From positions 13,661,702 to 13,725,701 of the forward strand of contig CM068545.1 of assembly GCA_035048495.1 (NCBI GenBank): 64,000 nt of DNA, in the 5' to 3' direction. How positions within the stretch are numbered: the first letter of the stretch is position 1; each line of letters starts with the position of its first letter. Made by a program: the position numbers and the translations under genes. Shown here one piece after another: positions 38,801-52,900 of this stretch. Below the pieces are notes generated by a model. That model searched no databases. It was not told where the DNA came from and was given only the letters and a program-made list of their open reading frames with translations. The DNA comes from Euptelea pleiosperma (Eukaryota; Streptophyta; Magnoliopsida; Ranunculales; Eupteleaceae).

Positions 38801-40893
38801 TGGGGGATTAGGGTTCTAACGAACCCTTCTCTTCCCTTTAAAAAGCTTCCCTATTTCCTTTAATGGAAATAGGGTATTTTTTTTTTTTTAAGTAAAACCC
38901 TACTTTTCTTTAGGGAATTTCCCCATTTAGTGGACTCCCTATTTTTTAAAATTTAATTGAAATTATTTTAAAATTCACGGGGTCCACTAAATGGTCGGAC
39001 AGCGGGTCGATGATGATGGGCCCGGCTACTGGCCCACATGGATTGATGATGTCCATCGTCTCACAAGATTATGTGACAAACAATCTGATGGCGATCGGAT
39101 GGATGGTGACTTGATTGAGACCCAGATTGGTAGATCGATGGATCTAGAGAGATCCAACGGTCCGATGGAAGATCCAACGGTCCGATTGAAGATCCAACGG
39201 TCAGAAAGCTAAGGGAGATGAGACAGAGCCAATGGACAGGAGTTCTGGGGTTAGGTCAGTAGTTTCGAGGACTGAGAGATGAAGAGAGAGAGAATAAGGA
39301 GAGATGAGAGAGAAAATATCAGAAAATGGAGATAAAAGTATTGGCAGAGGGTCTGGAACCCTGATCTTCACTGTGACCATCCTCACGCTTCTTCAGTAGA
39401 GTAGACTATCATTCTTTGCTGACTCAAGTGGCTTTAAACGCTTTGGTCCGTCTCTTGGTCATTGGCTCTCTTGTTCTCTTCGTTCTTTGGGCCAGCTTTT
39501 TGGTCTTCTTATTCAGCCCATATTTGGCCCATATCTTCTAGTCATAGCATGTGGGCTCTTTAAGCTTTGATAATGGGCTTTCCTGATCGATGTGGGCTTG
39601 CAAGTCTCGAGAATTGTCCCATCGGGGTTTCCTGCGACAGAAGAAGCGCGTAATGAGACTTTATCAGAATAACTTAATGTCTAGACTTCCGAAAATATGT
39701 TTAATGCATGCAAATATACCATTTCGTCCAGAAAAGTGTGTTCTGCGCAATGAAATAGACTCTTACGTAGAAAAGTAGATAAATAAAGTATTTTACGTAG
39801 GAGAGTGCGATAACGCTAAAAGGATAATTGCTTAAAATAAGCACTTTTGAGCGAATATCACATATGGACCCCACTTTAGCAACTTCAGCAAGCCACCTCT
39901 CTCATTCTCCACCTTATTGTTGTCCACTCGTCAACTATCTTACTCAAGCCCAAACAACTTCATTTTACATTGTTTGATCTTTGTGGTCTAGCAACCACTT
40001 CACTTGAATCAGCCACCAACATGTCTTGAATGCTTTACAAATACTGGCATCCACCATTTTAGAAACATGCTAGAAATGTCATCTTCGGGTGCATGTTTTA
40101 GTTACAAAGCCTACGTGGCCCACATGTGTCCATACACTGGTCCAATGCCTTGGCCCACCACTCAGGATGGTCTATTAATACTTTTTGGCCTGACTATCAT
40201 TATGGGTCCATATCTTCTTTGGCATTATTTGATGATCCATTTCCAATTCCATCCGACTATCCGCATTTGGCCCACTAGCTTGGCAATGGGCTCTTATACA
40301 TAGGCATTGATCTGGAGTCTCTTGAACTTGTATTTAGACACTCTTTTGTAAGCCCTGGGTTTGATCACCTCTTCGCCATTCTTTTTATGTCATCACCTAC
40401 ATTTTGGTCTATGCTAGTCCGTCTCCATTGAATATCTGCCATTGTGGTTCGTTGACTTGGCCCATTAGCCCATCTGTTTTCAGATTTCTCAAATCGTGTC
40501 TTGCCACTGGGTCCACTAGTCTTCCACTTGGCCGTTCTTCAAATTTGCCAACTCTACTGTCTTGGTTCACCTTTTTATCCCGCATGGTTCACTGATCTTT
40601 GATCGTGATTTTCGTGATTGATCGCGGGCCCGCCAGTCTCGAGAATCATCTGATCTAGTCTCCTGCAATAATGAGAAGCGCGTGATGAGCCTTAATCAGA
40701 ACAGATTTATATCTAGACTTCCAGAAATGTGTTTAATGCATGCAAATATACCATTTCGTCCAGCAAAGTGTGTTCTACGCAACAAAAGAGACTCTTACGT
40801 AGAAAAGTGGATAATTAGAGCAATTTTACGTAGGAGAGTGCGATAACGCTAAAAGGATAATTGCTTAAAATAAGCACTTTTGAATGAATATCA
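35811..40893 (+). mobile_element. Older LTR copy split by a younger LTR of the same family
   Basis: The left part (35811-37225) begins TGAAACTAGGGTTTTT. The right part (39866-40893) ends AATGAATATCA, after the same CCATTTCGTCCAG / TTACGTAG / TAAGCACTTTTGA blocks found at the ends of the other two copies. Removing the insertion at 37226-39860 plus one CATAT leaves a single LTR of about 2.44 kb. The outer flanks are CTCAT and CAACC, which do not match, so this copy may have recombined or lost sequence. No gag-pol is present. GA-rich and TC-rich frames inside it are not genes. Confidence 0.75.
37226..39860 (+). mobile_element. Solo LTR (2.6 kb) with perfect TSD CATAT
   Basis: It begins TGAAAGTAGGGTTTTTCCG and ends GCGAATATCA. 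Both flanks are CATAT (37221-37225 and 39861-39865). No internal retrotransposon domain or second LTR lies beside it, so it is a solo LTR left after LTR-LTR recombination. The whole interior is alignable in inverted orientation with 47002-49948. Low-complexity frames such as 38550-38747 come from T/A-rich and purine-rich tracts. Confidence 0.9.
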
Positions 40894-41939
40894 CAACCTC
40901 CTACCAACATATTACCAATCTTTAGCAATTATTGCAAAAAAATGAGCTTGAAAGGGCTATACATATGCTGTACACTTTTTCTCATTAACTCAGGGAAAAC
41001 ACCATTCGTCAGATCATCGAATGGATGCAAAAACAGTTATAGGCTAGCAAAGAGTTGAAAAGTTTTGGCAAGACTACAGACTGATAATCATGACCCAGAA
41101 TAGTCTGTGTGTGTGTACACAACATTCTCATCATCCGACAGTAAAAATTTTCAGATCACCTCTAAGTTCTTATGCCTCGACCTCAAATCTCACTTGTAAA
41201 CTACTTAGAATGGAATCACTCAGGAATGATTTTCTTCTTTTCACTCAATTTATATGTGAGGAGATGTGTTGATATATGAAGCAAATATCTCACATATGTA
41301 TTATTTGAAGGAAGGACATCTTTAATAGAAGAAGATCTCATGATTGGAATATCACTTCACTAGGGAACGTCAGATTAAACTCTATAGCTTCTTTTTCTCC
41401 AATCTCCACATTTTATGATTGTGCTATCCTAGAATCAAGTAGGACTTTCCTAGGTTGTAATGAGGCTTAGGTCAGGTGTAAAAAAATAAAGAGATACAGG
41501 ATTTCAAAGATCTTGAGAGGATATGATTGAGATTTGTAATCTACTATATTAAGAATACATGAAACAAGCTAAGGGTGCATATGATTGAGATTTATAATCT
41601 ACCATATTAAGAACACATGTGGACTCCCTTTGATCACAGATGCCCTAAATATATTGTATGAGGATAATGATGCTTGTATCATGCAAATTAAAGGTGGGGG
41701 TATATAAGAGTGAAGGAATCAAGCATAATTCACCAATGTTCTTTTACACTCACAAGCTTTAATAGAGCTGCAATATTGACGTCCAACAGATATATTCCAG
41801 ATACAATTTTACAAATCTATTCACCAGGGCGTTACCAAGGTTAACATTCAAGAAATTAATATATTGCATCGATTTACGTCAGTTCTACAACTTTTCAGTT
41901 GGCATGCTTATACTTCCGTTCACATAAGGGGGAATGTCA
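40894..41939. other. Intergenic sequence, no gene seen
   Basis: AT-rich, with a short duplicated phrase (ATATGATTGAGATTTGTAAT near 41520 and ATATGATTGAGATTTATAAT near 41580). No protein-like frame. Confidence 0.4.
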
Positions 41940-42301
41940 CACTATAGGAAAATAGGGTATTAGCGGTAGCTGGGGCCACCGCTAAAGGTTAAAAAAACTA
42001 CTGTTAAAGCCTTTAGCGGCGGTGGCGGCTACCGACCGTCGTTGATACCCTTGTTGCTAAAGGTTTTAGTAGCAGCCACCTACAAATTGACCACCTCTAA
42101 AAGTTCATCCCAAACGATGGGTAAAGTCGTGGGGAAAACAATTATTACTGGCAGCCAAATTAGTATGAATGATAGTCATTGGCTGTTACTAACACCCACT
42201 TTTAGCGGCGGTCGGCCAGACAACACCGCTAGGGGAGTCATATTCTAGAAGGACCTTTGCGCACTACAGTCTTTTTTCCTCCGCTTAGATTTTTTCCTAT
42301 A
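41940..42301 (+). mobile_element. Small CACTA-type element, right end disrupted
   Basis: It starts CACTATAGGAAAATAGGG with GCGGTAGC / CCGCTAAAGG subterminal motifs repeated in both directions (TTTAGCGGCGG at about 42015 and 42200). The right end reads TTTTTTCCTATA, the expected complement of the left TIR, but it is cut by the large CACTA element that begins at 42302. After that element the sequence resumes ATAGAA where ATAGTG would be expected. Confidence 0.6.
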
Positions 42302-43924
42302 CACTACCAAAAAATTGACTTTCCTGATGGATCACCTAAACTCGTTGTGGCGGATTAAATCCTTCTCTAGGTTTGCATCCCAAAAAGTCAGTCACAACTT
42401 TGTATATATTTTTTAGGGAATTTTTGACATACCCCCCCATGTTATCTTTAAAATTTGACATACGCCCCCCCCCCCCCACAATTTGAAAAAGCTGACATAC
42501 CCCCCTATGACTCGGACCATTGTCATTTGACCAGTGTTGACCCGAGTTGACTTTCAAATTTTGTTTTAAATGGCAAAAATGCCCTTGTCTTCAAGCTTGG
42601 AACAAAGGTTTGGGCCTGTCACGCCCCGAATCCGGGCACCAGGATCCGACCCAATTATCCATGGGTCGACCCATACCCGAACCCTGACATGAGAATGAGA
42701 TTGTCCTTAAAGCCAATCCAATCTATAGAGTGAACCAATCAACTATAATTTACCCCTTTAACCCATTAAGGCATTAACTATAACACACGTTATCAACTAA
42801 GCGGAAGCATTAATAATAATTTCAATAAAAGTAGTCTATCAAATTACCCTATTAATCATGGGTCTATATACATGAGTTCAAATAGTAATGGGTCACACGG
42901 TACATCCCAATTTGGTAAGATCGGAGTATTAGTGGATTTTTCCAAGTCTAGCGACTCAGTTGAACAGACCTATGCACAGTAAATTGACCATGTAGATCGG
43001 TCCCGATTGAATATACTGATATACTTTATATCGTCGGAAAGCTAATTCAATAAGCTCCGACTTTCCTATTTTGTCCAAGGTCAGTTTCTACAAACTACTA
43101 TGTGAAAAAGGTGTCTTAAGTCTGAAAACAAAACCAGACTAGTCTGACATTGGTTCAATGATTTGGCTGCTTAAAGCAGCACAGTTTGAATCATCTGATG
43201 CACATTACATTTCTGGAAAGCTAACAAAAAGAACCTCATTGTTTCAGTTCAGTCCAAAGTCAGATTCTACTGTTTAGTAGTCCGAATAGGTGCTGCAAGT
43301 CAAAACACAGGTCCAAACAGATTCGAGATAGGTATAGTTTTTTGGCCTCTTAGGACAGTACACATTGAATCTCATAACGTACTTTTTATATTCAGAAAGC
43401 TGACAGAACGAGCTTCGATTAATCTATTTTCTCGAAGGTCTGGTTCTGCCATCTTACTGACAGAAAAGGCACTGCAAGTCTGCAATACAGAATATGTCCA
43501 CGTTAAGTTTTGGTGATTTTATCGCTTTGGGCCGATATTTTATGAGCCATTTCTCATTAAATCTTTGTGAAATTTCTACTGGAACTTACAAAGTATATAA
43601 TGATAACATTCTAAGAATATCGAGCATTAATTAGTTTATACCAAGTTCAAAAAGGTTCCAAGTTCTAAATAAGCGTTAACGGTGTATCATCACGAATGAA
43701 TCAACACCCAATCAATTCAAAGTGGCCATCCCCACGTCTAATTTATTACATCAATATCATTAGTTTCAATGCATAAATATAATCCTATAACCGTAGTCCA
43801 ACAAGCCAAAGATCAACCCATAATTCCTTCAACGCCATCTAGTGTCTCCGCCGCCGCCTCCATACCATGGACATTCTCTCACGTGCCCATGTCCGCGCCC
43901 ACATCATCATCTACAAAACTTAAA

Positions 43925-46834
43925 TGTCGCGACCCGAACCCGGGACCCATGACCCGACCCAGAAGAATATGGATCGAACCTGGTATCCGAGGCTAAGGCG
44001 CGAGGTGCGGATAAAAATAATATTAATGAAATAATGAACATGTATCTAAGTCATCACACAAATCAAAATGAATCAATCTCATAACGTAAATTTGAAACTC
44101 ATTTCTGATTACATTCCAAATGTCAAATAACAACCTACTGAAATAACTAGGAATTCAAATGACTAGAAGCAAAACCTAAACATAATTTCTAGGAATGCAA
44201 TAAAAGTGCTAGAATCCCCTGGCTCCTATCACTGAGCTGTTGGTCCATCTGGTATCTCTGCAAAAATGTTAGAATATAGGCATGAGTTATCAACAACTCA
44301 GTCGGTTCACTCCACCACCCATACTTTTATGGGGATGAGTGGTTAAAACATGATAAAAACTATACAATGATCAGAATATGCATCAATACTATCGACAATC
44401 AAATACTGGACTCATCGGGTAAATCCCAAAACCCCAATGAGTTAAAATAAAAATGAGAGTGCATGGTTGGACTAAACAAGTGGCTTTCTTACGGGCGGGC
44501 CATGCCGTTAATTCCACCACAAGGATCCAAGGATGTTTCAGGTCTTTCACCATTGGGAACAGAATGTCCCCGTTGCTTTTTAGGCATGCTCTCAGAATTT
44601 GAGAGAGCATCCAAGGGGTCGTGGTCCTACGATACATCCGAACCCTCAAAATGATAACAATAAAATAATAACAACCAATGCATCTCCAACAATAATTAAC
44701 AATCCATGATAATATTCAATGGACGACCATGTTTCAATACATGCAGATAAATCAGCGGAGATGCACGAGAATCGATATACATGTTTTTCAATATAGATTG
44801 AAATAAATTTTCTATTTTAAACATATGCATTTAATAATATAATAATAAAATGCATCCATAAAAGTAAGAGATCGGGAACAGAATCCTACCTTAGTTTCGC
44901 TACCCGATTAACTCTAATTCTTCCTTTTGACTCCTTCACGTAGATCTAAGTCAAAGGTGATCGTACCTTCAATGATGTTGATGATTCAAATTGCATATAA
45001 GATATATTTTTAGTTTCTTGTAAGGTAAAATATAACTGATAAATGTGTTTAGTGGTTTTGCTTGATCGTGTGGTTAACAATGTCTCAGATTGTGTGTATT
45101 TAGGCCATGGTCAATCTAAGGGGTCTCTAATATTAGGAAGGTCTTGATCAATAATCAAATGTAGTATTCACATCATTTGATCCAACACTCGACTAATAGG
45201 TGCTTAGTATGACGGCTAATTCGAACAACCACTAACAATCATGAAAGATGTATTGAAACAAATGATGTTGACTAAGTAACGAGCTTATCGGCAACTTTTC
45301 AAATTTCTAGGTTACAGAGGAAAGGATTGTAGGACAAGTGAACAACCTTAGCCAAAAGAATAATATATTTTCAAATAGATGAATTAGTAAGTGACAACAC
45401 TAGCAACTAAGATTATAAGGGAGGTTGATATATGTTGTGGATTTCAAAGTACCCAAAGAAGACCAATCTGGATTTCATGAAAACAATACCGGTTATGTAG
45501 GCGATATTCGCATGTGACATACCTTACAACGAGTTGAAACACTGGATACACCCCTTCCCTATGAAAATACGTTGATGGACACAATGATGATCTACTGTTA
45601 GACAAACACAGCATATGCATTGTCACCGACATCCCAAGGAAAATTAATTAATAAGACAACCCAACAGGTTGTTTGGTACACCCCCTTGTTATTCCATACA
45701 TCTAATATGTGAGTACACAGATTAGGAGATAGAGTCGTGTGAGATGAAAATGTCAATTCACTACTACTGTATACATTACAGCAATTGGAAAACAAATCGA
45801 GACAACCATTGGACTATGTCTTAACAACGTCTACACATCTTCAAGATGATTTGAGACTCTAAGAATAGATGTTCATAAGGAAAGAAAATAAAGAAAAAAA
45901 AATAAAAGAAATAAAGCAAAGGAATGATACAAAAGATATATCATTGAAAGAAATAGTTGTATGTTCTCATTAATGGTTATAAGACATTGGGACAGTGTCT
46001 AAATTAAGTCTGGATGCTGGATTCCAGCCACGCGATGTGAATCCCATCCGACTGCTAGTGATCATCTATCAGCCTGATTTGTTTCTTCCTCACATAGGTG
46101 CATCATGTGGTGGACCAACATTCATGGTTCTATTGGCCCAAGGTGAGTAGGTAGGTTATGCAAAGATTTACAGAATAAAAGGAGATGGAGGTTACCTTAC
46201 GGAGTGGCTGCCCGGTTGATGAAAATCGAAAGAATGCAGATCCAATGGTGGAGATTGACCAGAGGTGATGGCTGGCTGTAACGCCTTCGACAGTAACTGC
46301 GCTTATTTTACCCGGTGGTGAGAGATGGCAGCAAGAAAATCAATCTTAGGTGGGTTCTTGATCTAACCCAATGGTAGAGAAGGGTATGGATGTTCTTGAT
46401 GTGGCTGGGTTTGGTTACAAAGGAGTTTAAAGATCGTGTTTCACCCAACACGATGATGGATAATGGAGAGGTGGAGTAATAGGTGGAACCGTTTGAAGGC
46501 TTAGTCGTACATGAGTTTGGAAACTCTTTTAATTTGGACGGCTAGAGATCAAGAGATTGGACGGATGAGATGGTGTTTCTTGATTGAGTTTACAAAGAGG
46601 GTTTGGAAGGGAACACGTGTTTCCTCACAAGGGAGACAACGTCAAAGTTTGTTGAGAATGGGTTGGGTTTGGACGTATGTGGGTTTTGGGGTTTGAAAAG
46701 ATAAATTGTATTGTTGAAGTTGAATAAAATAATATATTATAAAGGGGTTTGATTAAAATAAGGTTTTGTAAAAGAGTTTTTGATTTGAATAATGTATTAT
46801 ATTAACTAAAAGTGTGAATTGGGTTTGACTTACA
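43925..46834 (+). mobile_element. Possible further nested LTR-type element
   Basis: TGTCGCGACCCGAACCCGGG at 43925 is a second LTR-like start of the same general form as 42617. A matching end may be GGGTTTGACTTACA at 46834. The flanks are TTAAA and TTAAT (four of five identical). The end is a guess from terminal form and flank similarity only. Confidence 0.4.
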
Positions 46835-47001
46835 TTAATAAGGATATAAATTATTATATTTTATATGTGTAGGTAGCATGCTACTCACTAAAATACATAT
46901 ACACATATTAGTATATAATCATTATTAGGTTACAATAATATAATACTAATGTATACATAATAGTCAAAAGGGTGTATTGTCACACGTATGTATATACGTA
47001 C

Positions 47002-49948
47002 TGATATTCGCTCAAAAGTGCTTATTTTAAGCAATTATCTTTTAGCGTTATTGCATTCTCCTACGTAAAATGCTCTATTTATCTACTTTTCTACGTAATA
47101 GTCTCTTCTGTTGCGTAGAATACACTTTTCTGGACGAAATGGTATATTTGCATGCATTAAACACATTTTCGGAAGTCTAGATATTAAGCCATTCTGATAA
47201 AGTCTAATTACGCGCTTCTTCTGTCGCAGGAAACCCCGATGGGATGATTCTCGAGACTTGTGGGCCCAAATCGATCATGAACACCCATTATCAAAGCTTA
47301 AAGAGCCCACATGCTATGACTAGAAGATATGGGCCAAATATGGGCTGAATAAGATGACCAAAAAGCCGGCCCAAAGAACGAAGAGAGCAGGAGAGCCAAT
47401 GACCAAGAGACGGACCAAAGCGTTTAAAGCCACATGAGTCAGCAAAGAATGATAGTTGACTCTACTAGAGAAGCGTGAGGATGGTCACAGTGAAGACCAG
47501 GGTTCCAGACCCTCCGCCAGTGCTTTTCTCTCTATTTTCTGATACTTTCTCTCTCATCTCTCCTTATTCTCTCTCTCTCTTCATCTCTCGGTCCTCGAAT
47601 CTATTGACCTAACCCCAGAACTCCTGCCCATCGGCTCTGTCTCATCTCCCTTAGCTTTCTGACCGTTGGATCTTCAATCGGACCGTTGGATCTCTCTAGA
47701 TCCGTCGATCTATCAATCTGGGTCCCAATCAAGTCACCATCCATCCGATCGCCATCAGACTGTCTGTCACATCATCTTGTGAGACGATGGACATCATCAA
47801 TCCATGTGGGCCAGTAGCCGGGCCCATCATCATCGACCCGCTGTCCGACCAGTTAGTGGACCCCGTGAATTTCAAAATAATTTTAATTAAATTTTAAAAA
47901 AATGGGGGGTCCACTAAATGGGGAGATTCCCCATTGAAAAATAATGTTTTACTTAAAATATATATATATATATATTTTTTTTTTCATATTTTTTATTTTC
48001 AAAAAATACCCTATTTTCATTAAAGGAAATTGGGAGCTTTAAAAGGAGAAGGAGAGGGGTTCGTTCGAACCCTAATCCCCCTCCAATCTCCTCCTCTCCT
48101 TCCCCCTATCCTTTCCCTTCTTCCCCGTGACTTTTTTCTCCTCTTCTTCCTCTTTTCTTCTTCGTCTTCTTCACCATTCTTCGCCGGAGTTGCAGGTTTG
48201 CAACTCCGGCCGTCCTTCTTCCTTCTTCTCTTCTCTTTCTTCTCTTCCTTCTCTTCTTTCCTCTTCCTCTCTTCGTTTTCTTCTTCTTCTTATCCTCAGT
48301 CTTCTTCTTCTTCTTCTCCTTTAATTCCCACCGGAGTTGCAGGTGCAACTCCGGTCATCTTCTACGGCGAGAAGCTCGCCGGAAACATGCACAGTAACCA
48401 GCTGCTGTTCTCCTCTCCACCACCGTTCTTCTCTTGACTGATTCACATCCCAAACCGTCTCTTCTTTTCCTCTCTTCCACCGCTTCGCCCTCGCCTCTCT
48501 CACCAAAACCAGAAAAAGAAATAAAAAAAAAGGAAAGAACGGTGGGTTCCGTCCCCTCCTTGCACCGTCCAGCGCCAGCAACCACAGTCCCCTAGCGCCT
48601 CCCTTCCTCCACAGCTAGCTGCACACCATCTCACCTGTGACAGCCACCGGTAAGACCTGCAACTCTTACCGGAGCACCACCCTCTCCAATAGCGCCTCAA
48701 ACATCTCCACGCTCCAGCACAACCACCACACCATCTCACTTGTGACAGCCACCGGTAAGACCTGCAACTCTTACCGGATCACCACCCTCTCCAATAGCGC
48801 CTCAAACACATCCACGTCTCCACCCTTTCAACTTGCAAAGTAACGGCCTGCAACTCTTGCAGGCCGTCATCTTGTTCCCTTTAACCCTTTCCATCGTTTC
48901 TACTATTTTCACCCTGCGAGACCACCGTCCAGATCAACAACGCTGCTGCATCTGCAAATTTCCCACAGGCTATCAGCCTCCTCATTCATCCCACCTTCTT
49001 GCATGCCTGCAACTTGGCCATTCTCCCCATCTACAGCTTGCAGTGCTTACTCTCTCACGGTTCGGGCACCTCTCCAAGCACCCACAGTCAACTACAACAC
49101 TCATCAACGGCTCATCCATTGGCCGTTGTCCCCACAGCCTTTTCTTCATCCTTCAAGCATCCAACGGTGCAGCTGCAGGTATGCCTCCTTCATAACCACT
49201 CTCTAGCCACCATCACCACACCGCGAGTTGCAACCACCACTTCGCCACCATCACGCATCTTCTCCCCACCATGCTTCTCACCGATCGGCCGATCAACCAC
49301 TTCCACACTTGGCCGATCATGTCCATGCGATCCCCCATCTATAGTAGATCTCCGGTGAGTTCCCCACGGTGAGGTTAGTTTCTCTCTCTACTTCCTCACT
49401 TTATCTCTCTATTTTCTCTCTCCTATTCTTGATTTCTCTCTCTAGATTGTCTTTCTCTCAATTCATCTCTCTCCATCCATTTCTTTTTCTAAAAAATCTT
49501 GTAGTTTTAATTTTCTCTCTCTAAATCTCCTGTTTCTCTCACTAGCTTCTCTCCCTTACTAGTCTTTCTATTCGCTTTCTAGTGTAGTTTTGATTATTAC
49601 ATAATTTAATTCAAGCCTTGTAAGAATTTTTCAGATTAATGAATTTAATTAGCAGTTTGTTTCCTTAATTTCTTTTATGCTTTTATTCATTGCGGTAGTT
49701 CCTCTCTCTAAAAATCACAAAATCCTGTTTTAAAAATCCATCTCACCATTCTCACCCCTCCATGCTTTTCTGAGAAAAATTCATCATTTTATGTTCTTGA
49801 GCCGCACAAACTAACCCTGAGTGCGGATCGACATTCGACACAAGCCACTGTGCAAAATTGCTCATTCTACAGGTTAAAAGTTTCGGATTAATTAAAAATG
49901 TGTTGAAGTTAGGGTCGTTCTCTCAACGACGGAAAAACCCTACTTTCA
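47002..49948 (-). mobile_element. Solo LTR (2.9 kb), minus orientation, perfect TSD CGTAC
   Basis: On the minus strand it starts TGAAAGTAGGGTTTTTCCG at 49948 and ends GCGAATATCA at 47002. Both flanks are CGTAC (46997-47001 and 49949-49953). It is the same family as 37226-39860: in the last 82 bases of the element I count about five differences. TC-rich frames on both strands (48030-49358) are translations of LTR sequence, including duplicated CAGCCACCGGTAAGACCTGC blocks at about 48640 and 48745. Confidence 0.9.
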
Positions 49949-52900
49949 CGTACACACATGCCTTGTGTGTAATGTACACACATACCTTATGTGTAATTTA
50001 TATGGGTTAAATACAACAAAATACTTGAATCCATTCACTACTCGTATTTTAGATAATGTGTCATACGTACGGGACACAAAACGGCATAGAAAATTTGCAA
50101 GTCCCACCAAGTTCATGCGGGTCCCACATGAAAATCCTGAAAAAAATTATTTTTCCTCGGAATTGGTCGAAACTTCACATGCATGTTCTATCGACTAGAT
50201 GATTATGTTTCATGAAGAAAAATGTGTGCAATGGGTCTAATAAAATTTAAAACGGATCAAAATACCTTTTTTTTTGGGGTTTTACACTAAAGGTGTCGGC
50301 TTACGCCGTGAGCTAACGCTCAATAGAAAATCCACCGTACTCCATTCATGCTAAGGTCATAGTCTATCACTTTATTATCAAATCATGTCATCATCATAGA
50401 ATTGTATTTCAAGTAAACATAAATTAGGCATTCAATCACAATTATAGTTATTCCTAATCATCCTAGTATGCAAAATACAATGCATGCAAAAATGAGTGCA
50501 ACCCATATCTGGGTCTCCTTCTCCTTCCCACGCCGGGAGTAGCTCAACCGAGAGCTCTTCTGCAGGGGATTAGGGTTTTTCACCCAAGGGCACCGAGCCC
50601 TACTTATTTTGCCATATCCGAACACTTCTAATGTATGCTAGCATGCTATGCAAAATAATTCCAGTTCAAAAAAGAATATTCAAAACCTCTTCCTACCGTA
50701 ACGTAACCACATCGATGGAGCATGTGGATTTGGCTCGTGATTATCCCTCATGGAGAAAATGATAGAGCATTCTAGCCCCAAAGTTTCTCTTGGGAGACTA
50801 CCACGAGTCGTAATCATTATTGGCTCCATCCGATCGAATCTTATTCATAACTTTGAGCGATCAAGTTCACATGGTAACAACAATTTAATCCTTTCGTTAC
50901 CATAACGGTATACCCACATATCAATTACAATTCGAGTTCATGATCAAATGAAGCAAGAAAGTCAGAATATCAAGAGAAGTATCATACATATATGAACCCA
51001 TTTTGTTTTTTTTTTTTTTTTTTTTTGTACAACATGATAACGTCCAGAATTTCTAGCATGTATTCTTTTAACGATTTCTAAAAATATGAACATGATAGGG
51101 AGGTAAAGAAATAGACAATCACATCAACTCGTAGGAGTACCTACCTTTAACCGTAGATCGTTTGCGAATGCCAAAGGTTCCTCAAGTTGAAGCCGTTGGA
51201 TCCTCGGCGTTTATTTTATTCTTATGTTTTGGGTCACTTGATTTGTTTTACCCAATGGAGATGTGCTGGACTGAGATGATCGATCTCCTCCCCAACTCTT
51301 GAAGTTCCTCTCTACCTTGGGAGATCACAATATTCCTCCTCCCAAAGGTCACCACGCTTTTCTCTTGGGTTTGCTATTTAGTTCGTGATTTTGGCTTACT
51401 AGTATTTGTGAGAGACGTGTTTAGACGATTGCTGGAGGTGTTCCATTGTTACAGTGTTCTTAAATGGCGTCAGTCCAAAGGAAAGGTTTGTGAGTTTCTA
51501 TGTTGGCCGCTCACACGTTTGGCAATAGGTATAATGGCGAGAAACGTGACTAAGTGATGTTTCAAGGTCTACAAAAATTTTCAGATTTTAGAAAGTTCTT
51601 ACAAAAGTTAAAGTAAGAAGGTCACCCACGTGTTCACTGCCTATGTGGAATGGATTACTTCCTAGTGCTCACATCTACGGTGATCAAAAGATCTCCTTCA
51701 CCCCTAGAGGATTATAGATACTATCCTAATCTGTCTTCTCTTTCTTTCCTTGCAGGTTTGCTATTCCACATGGGAGGCTAGGTGTCAAGAGGGTGGTCAA
51801 GGGACTCTCTCTCAAGGTAAAGACGTGGGTAGTCTAGGTGTAGTTTTCCAGATTTCCCCATTGAAGTCTAGTGTAGATGGGTCCCACAATTCTAACATTT
51901 CTGGTTTGTGTGTGTATGAGAGAATGATTCTCTCTCTAAGAATTTATTGCTCCTCATTATATATTATATATCCTTGCCCAAATTTTTGGTGATTGATGCC
52001 TATGTGGCAGATTTGCAATTATTGGGTTTCTACTCTAAAAAGAAGAGTGAGCATGTGGCCATAGTGGCACACATCCAACAAAACCTAGGGTTCATTATTT
52101 TATTTTAAAAAAGTCAAAGAATTATTTTGTGAGATTACCAAGGTATTATTATTATAATATTATTTTTTAAAAGAACATTTTATGTATTGTAGTATATTAA
52201 GGTATGGTGAATGAAAGGGCCCATGGGTATGGGTACTCCTTAGGCCCATCGAATAGTACCCTAATAAGTTAGTCAATTTATGCTTTAATTAATGCGTTAA
52301 GGTTCGTCGTATAAAGGTTCACAATTATTCAAATTTTTTAGGTGAGTCCCAAATGTCTAACTTGTCTACACAAGTGTTCAATTCTTCACTACGGGCCCAC
52401 CAATTATGGATTATACAGAATGTGGCTAATATATGTATATTAGGGTCATTTGAGGGTCCCACATCTTAGTGTTCATTATGCTTTGTAATACATTAAGTTA
52501 GTTATTAGTAGCTACCCAGAGTGGTCCGACATTAATTTGTGTACTAGTGTAAGAATGAAAATGATTCATTTGTGGTGTCAAGTGTTTCAGAAATCCCTGC
52601 ATGACATGATATAAGAGTTCTCATCTAAATTCTACAAATTTTGTTAAATGTCAATCATGTGATGCACTAGGATAAAGAATTGTAAGTATATCGAAGTGAC
52701 TAGGTAATCCTCCTAGTGGTGATTTACACTAATACTCTTGACCAAAGGTTCAGGGTATTACAGGGCCAAAACCCAAACCCCAAATCAAAAGACTGTGGGG
52801 ATGTCCGGCCAAGAGATTCCAATGGGTTGGCTGCCCATCACCGGCAACCAACCCATCGGAGTCTCATGGCCAGCTGGCCACCACTCCGGCAATAATTTTA

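Larger units (their letters stand above)
42617..52762 (+). mobile_element. LTR-type element, TSD GGGCC, no coding domains
   Basis: It begins TGTCACGCCCCGAATCCGGG and ends TTCAGGGTATTACA, a common pairing for plant LTR termini. Both flanks are GGGCC (42612-42616 and 52763-52767). It contains the younger solo LTR 47002-49948 and probably another element (43925-46834). What remains, about 4.3 kb, shows no gag, protease, RT or integrase motif, so it is a large solo LTR or a non-autonomous derivative. I found no internal pair of direct LTRs. Confidence 0.75.

Noticed and set aside
35811..40893. Complete LTR retrotransposon with two LTRs
   Set aside because: No gag-pol-like coding sequence lies between the copies, and the inner copy has its own exact TSD, so two independent insertions are the better reading.
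48030..49358. Several Ser/Pro/Leu-rich open frames on both strands
   Set aside because: They are translations of TC-rich sequence of a solo LTR (47002-49948) and have counterparts in the inverted copy at 37226-39860.
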